The position numbers and the translations under genes were made by a program. DNA of 64,000 nucleotides. Source: Helopsaltes ochotensis (lineage: Eukaryota; Chordata; Aves; Passeriformes; Locustellidae). Under the pieces are notes generated by a model. The model was not told the DNA's origin. It made no database searches and saw only the letters and a list, made by a program, of their open reading frames with translations. The first letter of the stretch is position 1, and every line of letters starts with the position of its first letter. Positions 34,211 through 46,800 of this stretch are shown piece after piece. Location: assembly GCA_013400155.1 (NCBI GenBank), contig VXBM01000421.1, positions 411,915 to 475,914 on the forward strand, read 5' to 3'.

Positions 34211-37200
34211 CTGAAACAAAGGCAGGAAAAATCCAAGTCAGAATTCCTCATTTTGCAATCAGCTTAGAAACAAGTTATAAGGCAGAAGCAAATTTTGTTA
34301 TTCAAAAGGAAGAAACTCTGGGTGTTTTTCTGCTTTTTCAAGTGTAAGGCCAAACAAAGGAGTGCAAAGAAGGGGCAGACACAGCCTGTGACATAACACA
34401 CTTCACTCCTTCATGGGAGACACTCGGGTCAAGTGTGCGTGGGGCAGGAGAGATGGGCAGTGATCAAAGGCAGACACTTGCTCCAAGCTGCAGAGAACTA
34501 TCGGCCTTTTATGATTTTTGTATGCAGAAAGGTAAGTTTAATGTGGTTGCTGAACTGGAAAGATTATTTTAAATGGGAACAGAACAGACTTTGTTATTCT
34601 GTTTGCAGTGGTTGTTATGCCGATGACTTCACTACCCCACAGCTGCAGTGGATTCTGGGGGTGCTGCCAAGAGCTGCTTCGCCTTTTCCACAAGTGGCTC
34701 AGCTTGGCCCATAAATCATCCTCAAGCATAAGAAAGCCCTTTGGCAAGCAAAATCCCTTTCCTTCAACACTGTGAAGGAATAAAATTCCTATAGTCCCAG
34801 TGTGGCTTGCAAAAAAATTGGTAACTACTGGTTTAACTGGTGCACTGGGGATACCAGCTTGAAGCCCTGCCAGTACAAACACCTCTCACAGCAGGGAGGG
34901 AGAAGGTTCTGGACCTTGTGCTGCATCATGTCCAGAAACAATAAAAGAAACATCCCACCCCATTTCTATTCCTTTTTCTGACTTTTTGCAGTTGAGAACT
35001 CTCCACCTTTCCCCATTCCCACTCAGCCTGGCTCCCAGAGAACCACACTGCAGTAATTAATAATTGCTCATATTTGCATTCGTTTGTTTCATCCTTTCCC
35101 TTCACCGTGATTTTTGTGGGCAAACAAGTGTTGATCCAGGTGTGTTTGGAGAAGCAGGGGATGGCAATATCCTGGGAGCCTGAAATGCTGCAGCCCAGGT
35201 GTCCTTCCCAGTGACAGAAAGGATCCCATTTGCCAATGTCCTGTGTCCTGAAAATCAGTCCCCTCAATGCACCTTCAGCTGGGAACTCAAAGGTTGTTTC
35301 TCCAGGTGATACTGAACCCTGAGCACTGTGATTTAAAGGAATTACCTGAGAAGCACCCGAACAATTGTCCAAATGCCCTTTTCAGGACTCTCTACCCAAG
35401 AGCTCTCTAACTGCACCTCGGTAGCACCTTGATTAGGAGGAAATTCCAGCCTGGAGTCATGCAGAGCCTGCTGCTCCCGCGGGAGCAGGGCAGATGAGTC
35501 TCCAGCCCATCTGGCAGCACCCCCTGGCTGCCCTGGACAGCCCAGTGTGCCCAGAACGTCACCAGGCCAAGCCTGGAGGGCTCAGCACAACATTCCCTGG
35601 CACTGGCAGCTCGGGGCAGCTTTCCATCCCCAGCAGATGAAGGAGGATGACATGGGAGGGCTGTGGGGGTGCGTGTGTTTGTGTGTGCAACCCCCAGGAC
35701 AAAATTAGCCCGTGCCAGTGCCAAATTCCAGCTCCATGGGATTTGCAGCGGATTCTTTGGGCACAGCTTCAGGCTTCCCCAGGGCAGCCTCCTGCCCGGC
35801 CATGGCACGGGCCCTCCCCTCAGACCCAACTAGGAAAAGGCATTCCTGAGCCTTTCTGTGGAGAGCACAGGACAATGCACTGGAAAAGATTTGGGTTTGC
35901 TCTCGGAGATGCTGCCTGTGCAGAATTAGTGACAGCATGAGAAAGGCATTTGGCAAGTGACTCCTGATCCCAGCCCTATCCACTGGGGATGGGGAGCCGA
36001 GTGGGGAGGGGAGCTCGGGCTGCAGGGTGGGGAGGAAGGGGGGCTTGGAATGAAAAAGGCAACAGGTGGCAAGACTCAGCACGGAGCCCGTCCCTCCCCC
36101 GGCCATCCTGAACATTCTGTCCGGGCAGGAACGGGCCCAGAGCAGGACCGGCACCACCGGCACCCCGAGCACCCCAGCTCTGAAATGGGGAGCAGGCTCA
36201 GCCCTAGAGAGGCTGGGGGGAGACGTTTCAACAGAATGATCTCGTTTGCATTCCTAAAGGAATCATCTCCAGCTTTCTCCACTGTCCCCCTTCTTTTGCC
36301 TTCCAGTCAAGGCTGACCCCAAGGACCAGGAGGGAAATGCTGCCTCACTTCCACATCCAGGAGCCTGTGCTGATCTGGAAACACGGGGTGCAGCTGGAAA
36401 AAAGCAGCAAAGGAGGTGTGTGCACAGGGGGAAAACAGGGCTGTCCCCTCCCAAAGGGATGGGATGGGGACAGAAGGAGGTGCTGAGCAGAGCCTGCAGG
36501 TTTTTCTAACCTGAAGTCATCCCCAGCCCTGGACAGTCCCAGAGCTGCCTGACGTGGAGCAGCAGAGGACTCCACACAGGGCAGGCGTGGTTTGGGTTCT
36601 GCTGCGATGACTCCTCCAATCTCTCCATCCCTATCCCACCTGCATTACACAGCTCTGCTGCTGCCTGAGGCAGGAATTGCCTCTTGGTCGATGCTTTCAA
36701 AAACGCACCTTGGATTTAGGTTTCTCTTTAACAATGTAAAAATGCAACAATTCCAGTAGTTTCTACTACAGGAAGAGCCTCAGATGTGGAACAAGACAGA
36801 CACTGAGCACCAGATCTCCTCTCCATGTGACTCAGCCATTACATCCCACTCCAGGACAGATTCCAGGCACCAAGATACCCCACTCTGACACTTCCAGCCC
36901 AGCCAGCAAACCTTGGTACTGCTTCAAATGGGGATGATTTGATTTCATTTTTTCCTCTGTGCCAAATAATGAAACACACACCAAGTTGCAAAAGAAATAC
37001 TGAAAATCCAATCTAACTTTTTTGCCATCTTCGTAAACAATTTATGAAACACTTGAACAAAAACCCGAGAAGACTGAAATAAATATTTCCTTATTTCCTA
37101 TTCATTTTTATTTCCATTGGAGGCAACTTAATAATCTGCTGTCAAATGGGCTTTGTGCTGGGCACAGACACTTGTTAATAAACATTTTCTCCAATCCACA

Positions 37201-40200
37201 GATGGAAAAAACTTCAGGGTACAAAGCGGGCCCAGAAATGCTTACGTGAAACATTTACTTAAGCTTTGGGACTGTTGGTTTCTGAAGCAAATTTTAGGGG
37301 AAAATAGATACAGTAAGATTTATACAGTCACTAAAAAAAGATTTCAGAGGTGCATTCCAAAGGGAAATTTGGGCCCGTGAACTTTGCCAGCCATTTTAAA
37401 GCAAACCGAAATTAGGCGGCTCAGCTTGGCCTGCGGCCAGCCAGGGCCACATTTGACATGTCAGATCAAATTTTCTACTTCAATTAAGTATTACAGTAAC
37501 AAACCATGAGACCAGTGGAAAGAATTTTTGACCCTCTCCTTCTCAGGAAGACAAACCTTCCCCAAAGCTCGGTACCAGCAGCAGAACCAGCAGTTGCAGG
37601 TCAGGCACCTCAACAACACTTTTTGCTACAAATGCAATGGAAAATGGGAATCCAAAAAATTCTTATATTTTAAAACGTGAGAGTGCTCGCAGATATGATT
37701 CTTGGTGCTTGAGTATCTACCAAAATACATTTCCTGAATAATTCGGGTTTTTTCCCCCCTGCTGTATCCCAGTGTCACACACCTGGACTGCTCCCTCCTC
37801 ATCCTTTGCTACTCTGCCCCAAACCCACAACACGTGGTACTGAAAACTGGGTTGCTTTTGCCTTGTTAAGAATGAAAACATCAACAAGTGGAAAACACTT
37901 AGGAGGCCTCCATACCTGTGGAGTTTTTAGCTTGGAAATGTACCTTCAAAAATCAGCCCCTGCTCCAAATCCTTGTCTACCCTCTGCTGATAAAATCTCC
38001 CCAAACTGTGTCTGAGTCGGGCAATAAATCCCCAAACCTGGGTAAAGAGATCTGGTCAAACAGGGCAGTGGCACAGGTTTATCTGAGCTGGTTGCCCTTC
38101 CCAGGCACTTCTGTGCTGCTTTCACTGGGGAATTCATCCCTTGGCCTCATCTGCTCTGGTAGAAGAGGGATGGGAAATGTGGCCCCAGAGCAGCATGGAA
38201 TCCTGGCACATTGCGTGGCATCTTTAGAAATTGAAGATTTAATGTCCCTAAAGCTACTGAGTTATCCCAACACAGAGCAATCTGTATTCCAACCTCTTGA
38301 AAAATTAATCGGGAAAATACTGCGAGGCTTGAAGAATTCTGGTTTGTATTTAAGGCAGGTGTAAATCAAAAACGATTCCACTGGAAAACCCACAGCTGGA
38401 AAAGCAGAGAAAACAAAAACGGGGCTGTAAATTTCGAGCATCCCTGTCGTTCTGCTCAGGCGCTGCTCATTCTCACCCGGGGAGCTCAGTCACACCCTGA
38501 GAACGGGTGGAGCTTCCTGTCCCATCGGATTCCCCGGCTGGGTGCAAAAACTGCGCCGCTTTCTCAGCAGCCAGCGGGGCCGGGCTGATGCAAAGGGCGA
38601 GAAAGGCAGAGAGGCTCTGCTGGGGCGCAGACACAGCGCACACAGCACGGGGTAAAACCACAGCAGAGCAGCCCAGAGCCCACAGGGAGCAGCCCGTGCC
38701 CCCCAAGGAGCCGCCGGACTGAGCCTCAGGGCGCTCTGAACTCCAGGAAATGTCTGCATGAACCAAAGTTGAGCAATCGGTGTCTGAGCCCTGTTCCTGC
38801 TCCGCGAAGGGCACGTTGAGAAACACAAGTGGAAGCGAGAGAGGGAGGGAGAGAGAACTCCCAGGGTCTGTTGGAGGTGGCTTTCCTGAGCTCACTCGTG
38901 TGACTGCAGAGCAGTCACACCCAGCTGAGCAGCGGCAGAAAATGGGTAACACTGACCCCTTTTCAAAGGGTGCCCTGACATTTATCTCCTGCTTTTACTT
39001 GGAACACGAGGATGCAGAGTTTTATTTTAAGCCCAGTGAAATCCTGGCCCTGAGTGGCCACTCCTCCTCCAGGAGCACCCGGGACACGTTTTTTTTCAGG
39101 CTCCTGCTGGCACAGGGATTAAGAAGTTCCCCAGCTGTGTAAAATGGCATTTCAGAAGGAATGTACCTTGACCGGTGACAAGGATTCAAATCTACTTCTG
39201 GAGCTCAGCGAGACCACAATTCCCACACCTGGGAACTGAACTTGGAATTTTCCACGTGCTGCTTTCACGACTCACAGGCCTGAGTCTCTCTAAAACAGGC
39301 TGAACCACATGAGAAGGGAGAAGGCTCTGACAGCTTTAAGATTTCTTTCAGATTTCCTGTTAAAATCAAATTTTAAAATGCCCAGTGGAGGTTTCTTCCA
39401 TGTGGGAAAAGAGCCCTTTATCCACATCTTTTAAGCCTCCAGGAGCACGTCGCCCATGGCCAGAACACTTCTTCCCAAAGCCTCTTTGTGACGTGGTCCA
39501 GAAGTGATTAATAAGGTATTAGAGGTCTTTGTAAGGACTGCACTTTCACGTGGATTAAAGGAATAAATATATTCAGGTACAGATTGAGAGCTGGGGAGGG
39601 TTGTCTCCATAATAAAAAAAGCTAAAAATAAAGCTGTGCCACGGAGCTGTAAGAAGATTTACTGCTTGTCTACTGTAGATATTTAAAAGAGAAAAAACCT
39701 ACCACACTGCAGTGGCAGTTCCAGGGAGCGTATGGAGCATTTGTTTTATTTTTCTTTCTTTTTTTTTTTACAATTTTGGTTTCATTGGGCAGGAATCCAG
39801 ACTTTCCATCTTCCCGTTTCTCGCTGCTCTGGTGGAAGCACAAGGACTCATTTTCCCCTGTCATTTTGGGACGTGTGATTACGGGAAGTATTTGCTTTCT
39901 ATTCCTGCCTTCACAGCAGATGCTGGCTGCCAGTGTGTCCCCCAAGGGTGACCTGGGGGGAACCTGCACCAACCACATCTGCCAGGCACAGGCAGGGAAG
40001 GAGCTCTGGAAAAATCCCTGCTGGACTGCCCTGCCCTCCCTGCCCACGGATCAGCCTCGGGGGCTTTGTCTCCTCCTCAGAGGGGGCTCCTGGCTCTGCA
40101 AAGGGATGGTTTTTCCATGCAAACACGTCTTCCCAGCTGGTCTGGAAGAACTGGATGTAAAGAGGAGATGGGTTTGGTCACGTGGCAGCATGGGAAGTTC

Positions 40201-43200
40201 ACCTAAAAAAACTGGGAACTCAGTTCTTCTCACACCTGTGCAAAAATCTTTGATTTCTATGGAAACACGTCCAAAATTTACAACAGCAAAAGCAAAGGGA
40301 CCGGGCTGTTTTATTTCAGACACCGTCACAGTTTAAAGCAAAGTCCTGCAAGTACCCTTTGATGAATTCATTTTATAAAGGCAAATTTAAATTATTTTCT
40401 AGAACACTCTACATAGCCCCTGGCGTAAGTCATCATCCATTTTCAAAGCTCCTTGGCTAGCATAAAAGAAAGAAAAAAACCCCGTTTTCTCTCCTGTCTC
40501 AACATTTCTTTCCTTTAGCACAAAAATTAGGCCAGATGACATCTGCTGATTGCACTTATCCTTGGGAGCAAACACAAGGCATTTCTAGCAGGCTGTGCTA
40601 CAGCAAACCCAGCAAGCACCTCCCAGGCACACCCCAGAGTCACAAACTTCAGGCTGACATGCAGGGAGCAAAGGCAAATCTTTTCTAGTTCTCACACACT
40701 GGTAAAGCTGCTGGGATTCTCTGGGCCACTGGGGACTTTACTGCAATTGGAAACTTTTTCCCAAGTTCCATGAAGCTTGGACATGATGAAGATTCTACCT
40801 GGAAATCTGCATTGATAAAAAATGCTCAGCCAGCTCACCTGGCTGTTTAATCCCTGATCTCTACAATTATGCTTTTAATTTACTGTTCTCCTGCTACACT
40901 CATCACATCGAATTACTCCTTGATATAGATACAGATCTATAAATCCATACAACTCTTCAAATCTTCTACAAATAATGACTTCTTAATGGCCATTCTCTTG
41001 GTCTCAAAATTCTATGAACCTTTAGCAGCTGCTCACAAAATCAGTATTTCCCACTCAGAGTGATTTTGATTCCTCCAGAAACCCCTCTGCCATGGCCAGA
41101 GTACAAACCCATCTGCCCAGATGGGAACGCTGAAATAAGCCAGAAAAGAAGGAAAAGCCATGTGTCCCTCAAATGAAGCCCCTGATTTGTTGATTTTTCT
41201 GGTAAAGAAGCCTCTGCAAGGAGCTGATCGTTTGTTACATGATGTGCTTTGCCTTTTGCCTCTTGGCTGCTGCAGCTGGAAGCCTCCTTTCCACTGGCTA
41301 AGAGTCTGGTTTGCCCTTCCAGTGGAAACTAAAAGTTACAGCTTGAAAAGAATTCCCTGCCCTGTGGTTTGAACCAAATCAAAACAAGCTCGAGTCACCC
41401 TTGCCCCTGGCTGAGCAGAGCCAGGGCTGGAGCCCAGCACGAAGCAGGTCAGAGGGGCTGAGCAGAGGGAATGGCCCCTTTTCCTTTGCCTGTTTTTATT
41501 GGCAGCAGCTCCTGGGAACTCTGGGGTGCCCTGACAGGACCAGGACAAGGAGAGTGACCACGAGGGAAAGGTGGGCAGGGATCTGTGCTGCACACACAGG
41601 GATGGGGGCCCCAAGAAAACAGGGAGCGATGCCATCAGGTTCAGCAAGGAAAAGGAGAATTTCCTCTGTGGACAGACTTGCTTTGCCCAGTTTGTGGGGT
41701 CACATTTCTGGTAATTAAAAGCCCTTTGTGAACAACATTTTCTCCTCACATTTTTCTCTGCAATACAGCCAGGCTCCCTTGCTGTAACTGCACTCAAGTC
41801 CCAGCTCCAAACTCTCCCAGGCATGTGCTCCTGGGTTGTGGAGATGTCCACTCTGCCAGCCAAGAACCTCAGTTCAGTCTCCAGTGTTATATAAAAGGAC
41901 CAGTATTCCCCTTGTGACTTCCACTAATTCCAGCACAGTTTAAAAAGCCAAGAAAGAAGAGAGGGAGCTCTAAAAGTGATAAAACCGATGGGCTTTGGAT
42001 GCTCTTTTGTCAAACTCCTCGGGGGTATCTGGGTATGGAGCTCCAAGCTCCAGGGTGCCCTGATTTGGGTGTCCCCAGCTCCTCTGCAGAGCTCCCTGGG
42101 GCACAGAATCTGCCCCTGACTCAACTGAAGAGCCACCAGCACCCAACCTTTTGAATTCTGGGAGGAAAAGCAAGCAGCACAGAAAACAACCAAGTCAGTA
42201 ACCAGCCTTGATGAGACAATTGTCCCAGTCCAGCTGAAGAATTCCCTGTCAGCCCTTGCTCCACTCACCCTGGCAGCACCTAATCCCGTATTTCTGCCAG
42301 GCTGGCTCTCCGGGCCCGGCACGTGTGTGGGAGCGTGTGACACTGCTGAGGGCAAGGGACAGCGCCTTTTGTCAGCCTAAGCTGGGCCAAGAGCCTGAGG
42401 ACTTCCCCAGGAGTGACCTCCGAGGCCGAAGAGCAGAGAAGCAGAGCCAGCACAGCCCCCACCGTCTGCACTGTGCCTCACACTCGCCCCGCTTATTTAC
42501 AGCATCCTCGCCCTCCCACTCCAGGAAAATGCATTTGAGCAGCACATCTGGCTGGCTGCAGGGTGGTTTTTTGGTCATACAGAATAAAAACTGTACAAAA
42601 CAATTGGGATCCTCAGGCTGCAGAAAGGCAGCGCTGCCCTACATTTATTTTTCCTAGAATTTCAGTTAGTTGAGATGACCACAGGAAAAGCTTCAGAGTA
42701 TTCTGGGGGATGGAATGCACTGGAGTGTGGAATGGCAGGACCTGGAGCCAGGCTCTGCTTGGAGCCCAAGCACCATGAGGTGCAGGGAAACAACAGCAAT
42801 TACCTCCAACACCTTCACAAACATCACCGCAGGGTGGGAATTTTCTGCTCCACCCAGCACCTGACGAGGTTTTTAAACCCAAGACTGCTTTACATAAATA
42901 TCAGTGAAAGTCCATACATTGGCCATGGATTAATAGCTACAAATCCTATTAAGGTTACAAGGCAGTGCCATGGAAACCCCCCCAATCCCAGTGGAATAAA
43001 AAATAAACCAAGACCTCAAATACCTAAAAACTCCCACCTTAAGTCCTTCTATCAGACGATGAATGAAGGAGGAGCAACCATACAGATACAGACATTTTAG
43101 GTGCCAATGGCTTTAAGTTACTGAACAAATTTAATATCCTTCCAAGGAACTGAGTTTTCAGTCAAGCGCTACAAGAACACACTGAGGAGCAACTTCATAC

Positions 43201-43805
43201 ACAGAAGAGAGGAAAAACCTAAAACTCTTTGCTTACAAAATGTTTTGAAAGCTGCAGACAGGCAGATGCTTCCCTAAGCACCCGACAACCACGGTGCTGT
43301 GCAGTTCTAAGAAAGCCACAAGAAGCTCATCTACTTTAAGTAACAGTTATTACTCCTGAACCGTCCCCAGAGCTCCCAGGATAAAAAGGCAGACAACCAA
43401 TTACAGTCTTAGACTTCCAAAGCTTATTTTGCTGCCTTCAGAAATAAGCATCACATGCTCTTTCCACCAGACATCGAGTTAAGGAGGGGTTAGGGGTGGT
43501 TTAAGAGGGGAGGAAGGAGGAGGAAGAATGAAGGAGAGGAGAGGGCCCTTGAGTTTGCTCTTTCTGCCAAAGCCAAGCAGCAAAGCAGCTCTGCTGTGTC
43601 AGAAGGGTTTGCTTTGGAGGAACCTTCCATGTTCCAGTGAGTGATTTGTCTAAAACAGAATTAATTTTAGCCACAACATCCACCGTGCTGGAGTGATGAG
43701 CTCAGAAAAGGATTTTCATCCTTCTGAAGGCCTGGTCACCTTGAGAAAAGAGCAACACTTCCAACAGCTACCAAAAAAATTACAATAACTGAGCAAAATC
43801 ACGTG

Positions 43806-43890
43806 GTGGGATTGCTGGGGTGTCCTGTGCAGGGCCAGCAGTTGGACTTGGATGATCTTTTTGGGTCCCTTCCAGCTCAGGGTATTATAA
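43806..43890 (+). mobile_element. CR1 LINE 3'-end fragment, sense
   Basis: 'gcagggccagcagttggact' followed by 'tggatgatctttttgggtcccttccagctcaggg' is the sense-strand end of avian CR1. It ends in a degraded tail (tattataatataaaaatatt) in place of the usual ATTCTATG octamers. Confidence 0.85.
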
Positions 43891-46800
43891 TATAAAAATA
43901 TTATCCCCTACACTGGGATGTTCCATGGGAACACCATCACTGAAGAAGAAGCCTTTAGCAAATTGTCTCGTCCAATAGCCAGAATTTTGACAAAAAGCTC
44001 ACCCATTTCTCTCCTTTTTCCCAACATAAACTCACCTTTTGACTACAGGTAAGAGATCTAAGAGGAAATGCCCATCTATGTGAATATGAAGAGAGAAAGA
44101 CACAACATTTCAAAAAACCTACTTTGTGTAACATCAGATGAGGCAGCAAAAGATAATTGGAAGGGAAAACTGGAAGGGGAATAGGACGGACAGGAGTGGG
44201 AAATCTGGGACGCTCCAAGAAGGTTTTCAGTTCTTGTATAACATGATAGATTTGAAGCCTTTAGGGGAGAAGTGGCTGAGCAATATTGAGAGCAGCGTGA
44301 CGGCACAGCCACATGGGTTGTGTCTGCTACAACTCTGTTCATAGGAGGGCATAGAGGGAGCTTGGAGCGTGCACACCCCACATCCACCAACAAAACTCCT
44401 GCTCGCCCTCCCCTCTGCATCCCCTCTCATGGCCACAGTGACAATGTGGGGGCTCAGAACGCCCAGAGCCCCCAAAAGGGCTCCACTGCCCCCCCAAACC
44501 AGACCCTTCTACTGAGAACCCCCCTCGAGGCACTGCCTGGCCCCAACTCATCCTCACCGAGCACTCAAAGCTCTGTTTCCCTCTATTCAGAATTAACAGG
44601 CTCTAAACAGAGATTTTTAGTGCTGAACTGCAGAATTCAGGCCCGGGTTGGTGGATGCACAAGCCCTGTTTGTGGTGCCCCAGCAATAAACACGGCCCCT
44701 CACGACGTGAGCCGGGCTTGGCTCTCACTTCTCACTTTGCTGTTACAATGCAAGTTCTATTCCACGTCCCCATTCTGTGTGTGGAACGGGCCTGACCCCT
44801 ATAAAGATGGTCAAATAAATAGCTGGTGACCTCACAAGTACGAAAATAAGCTTATTTGAAAGAAAAAGTATATCTTCAGGGGGTTTGGCAGTAACTTTCA
44901 ATTATTTTTAATTGCCTGGAAAATTAAAGTAAGAAAATAGTGTGGTATAAATGTTAGGGCACATTATTAAGCCGTTTTCATAATATCTTAGCCATAAGCT
45001 TAACAGACAAAAAGGGTTTTTTTAAGCCTAGGTCATCTGTTCAATATGAATGGCCTGTCTGTTCCCAGACTTCCTCAAGGGGTAAGTGAACTGAAATATT
45101 CCGTGATAGAAACCAGATTCAGGTTTGACCTGGTAGGCAACGAGAACTCCACAGAACCTTCAAGCTTTGGGTTTAATTACAAACCACCACGGAGTCTGGA
45201 CTGCAGCCTGTGATCAGAAACACAAAGAAAGGGGTTGAGGGAGAGTTTGGGAGCTCTAAATGCCAACGTCCCCTCCCCCACTTTCCTTTGCTTCAACCAT
45301 GGGGTGAACTTTTTTCTTATTATTGTCAACACAACCAACTTCCAAACTGCAAAGTAAGCAAGATTTCCAAGGTATCAGTCTGAGGCCTTTCTTTCTGTCT
45401 TTCTGTTCATGGAATTCTGCTGTCACAACACTGACACTGCGTGGGGACCAACACAGAGCTGAATTCCAGGCTTCCAGGTCTCATATTTGATTTTCTTCTT
45501 TTGTCGGATACTTGGAAGCCTCAAATCCACTTGGGTTGAACTTTTCTAAGGCAGCTTCTAATGCAGTGACTGACACACACAAGGCTTGGAGAAGTACTGG
45601 AGGTTAAAACCACTGTGAGCCCAAATGATGCCAGACCTTACAGAAAGCAGAGGTTTGTGGTGTTCCATAGCCTGAGCAGAACTGTGATGTATTTTGGCCA
45701 TAGGAGTGATAAAAATTGGCAGAAAAAGCCTGACCTAAAAGTCTTAGGTCAAGGAAAAGCCTGACTCAGACCCTGACTGCACAAACGCTGTCACATCAGT
45801 GGGAGCTGCAGGAACGTCACTGCTCAGTGACACTGAAGGTTCACAGGCTCTGCATTTCAATGCTGTTTTCATACATGCAGCACACAAGGAATGATAAATA
45901 AATGACAAATCAGGGAAGGAGGTGGTGTGTATCCATCTAGAACAGGGATTGGAAATCTCTGTCTAATGCCAGGAGCTGAAGTGAGGGTGGATCATGCACA
46001 GAAGGGACTCAATAATCACAGGCTGAGTTTGCAGGAAATTGCGGTAACACGGATGAAGGGCTCAGATCTGTGGGGTGGCAACAGAAATGTCAGATATCTG
46101 CAGTCAGACACAAACTCCCGTGCTCCTGGGAGGAAGAAGAGAACTCCCAGCCCTTTTCCAGAGGACAGATTTGGCACGAGGTCCTGTGCTGCTGCTCTCT
46201 GCAGGACATTGGGTCCCCCATGGCCACTCAACCTGTGTGTGCACCACATATTCCAGAGCAGGGCGCTCAGTCAGGTGCCTGCACTTGCTGCAGACAGACA
46301 GGGATGAACACCAGGAAGATGTCTGTGTGGAAAAATGGCCTGACATCTCCCCAAAAGGACCAGTGGCAAGCCAAGCAAAGCATCCACGCCACTGTCACTC
46401 ATCACGCCAGCACAATCGGTCACATCCCAGTGAAGAATCCAACAACAATGCAGTCCTGGGAGATGGGCAATCCCAAGGCTTGCTTTGATCTCTGGAGTTC
46501 CCCAGAAGGATGATTTAACCATTCTTACACTGCCACAGCTTTCTTTGCTTTAAAGGATGTCTAAAGAAGCACCAAACTCCAAGAATAAACTGCTGTAAGG
46601 ATTTCACATAGCTGCAAATCACCACTCGCTGATGTGTCTCGTTCACTGAAACACCAAAGGAAAAAAGCACACAAGTCAAACATGAAAGAAAAATCTGAAA
46701 TTAGACTGATCCCCTCGTTCACTTGTGCAACCCAACAGAACAGGAGAGCCTGGACAGACAAATTAATGGATCAGATGTTACTGTTACATCAGGAGTCAGA

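Noticed and set aside
39776..40336. 186-codon open stretch in SKI intron 1
   Set aside because: It has no homology and lies in intron sequence without splice sites of matching phase. It is likely chance.
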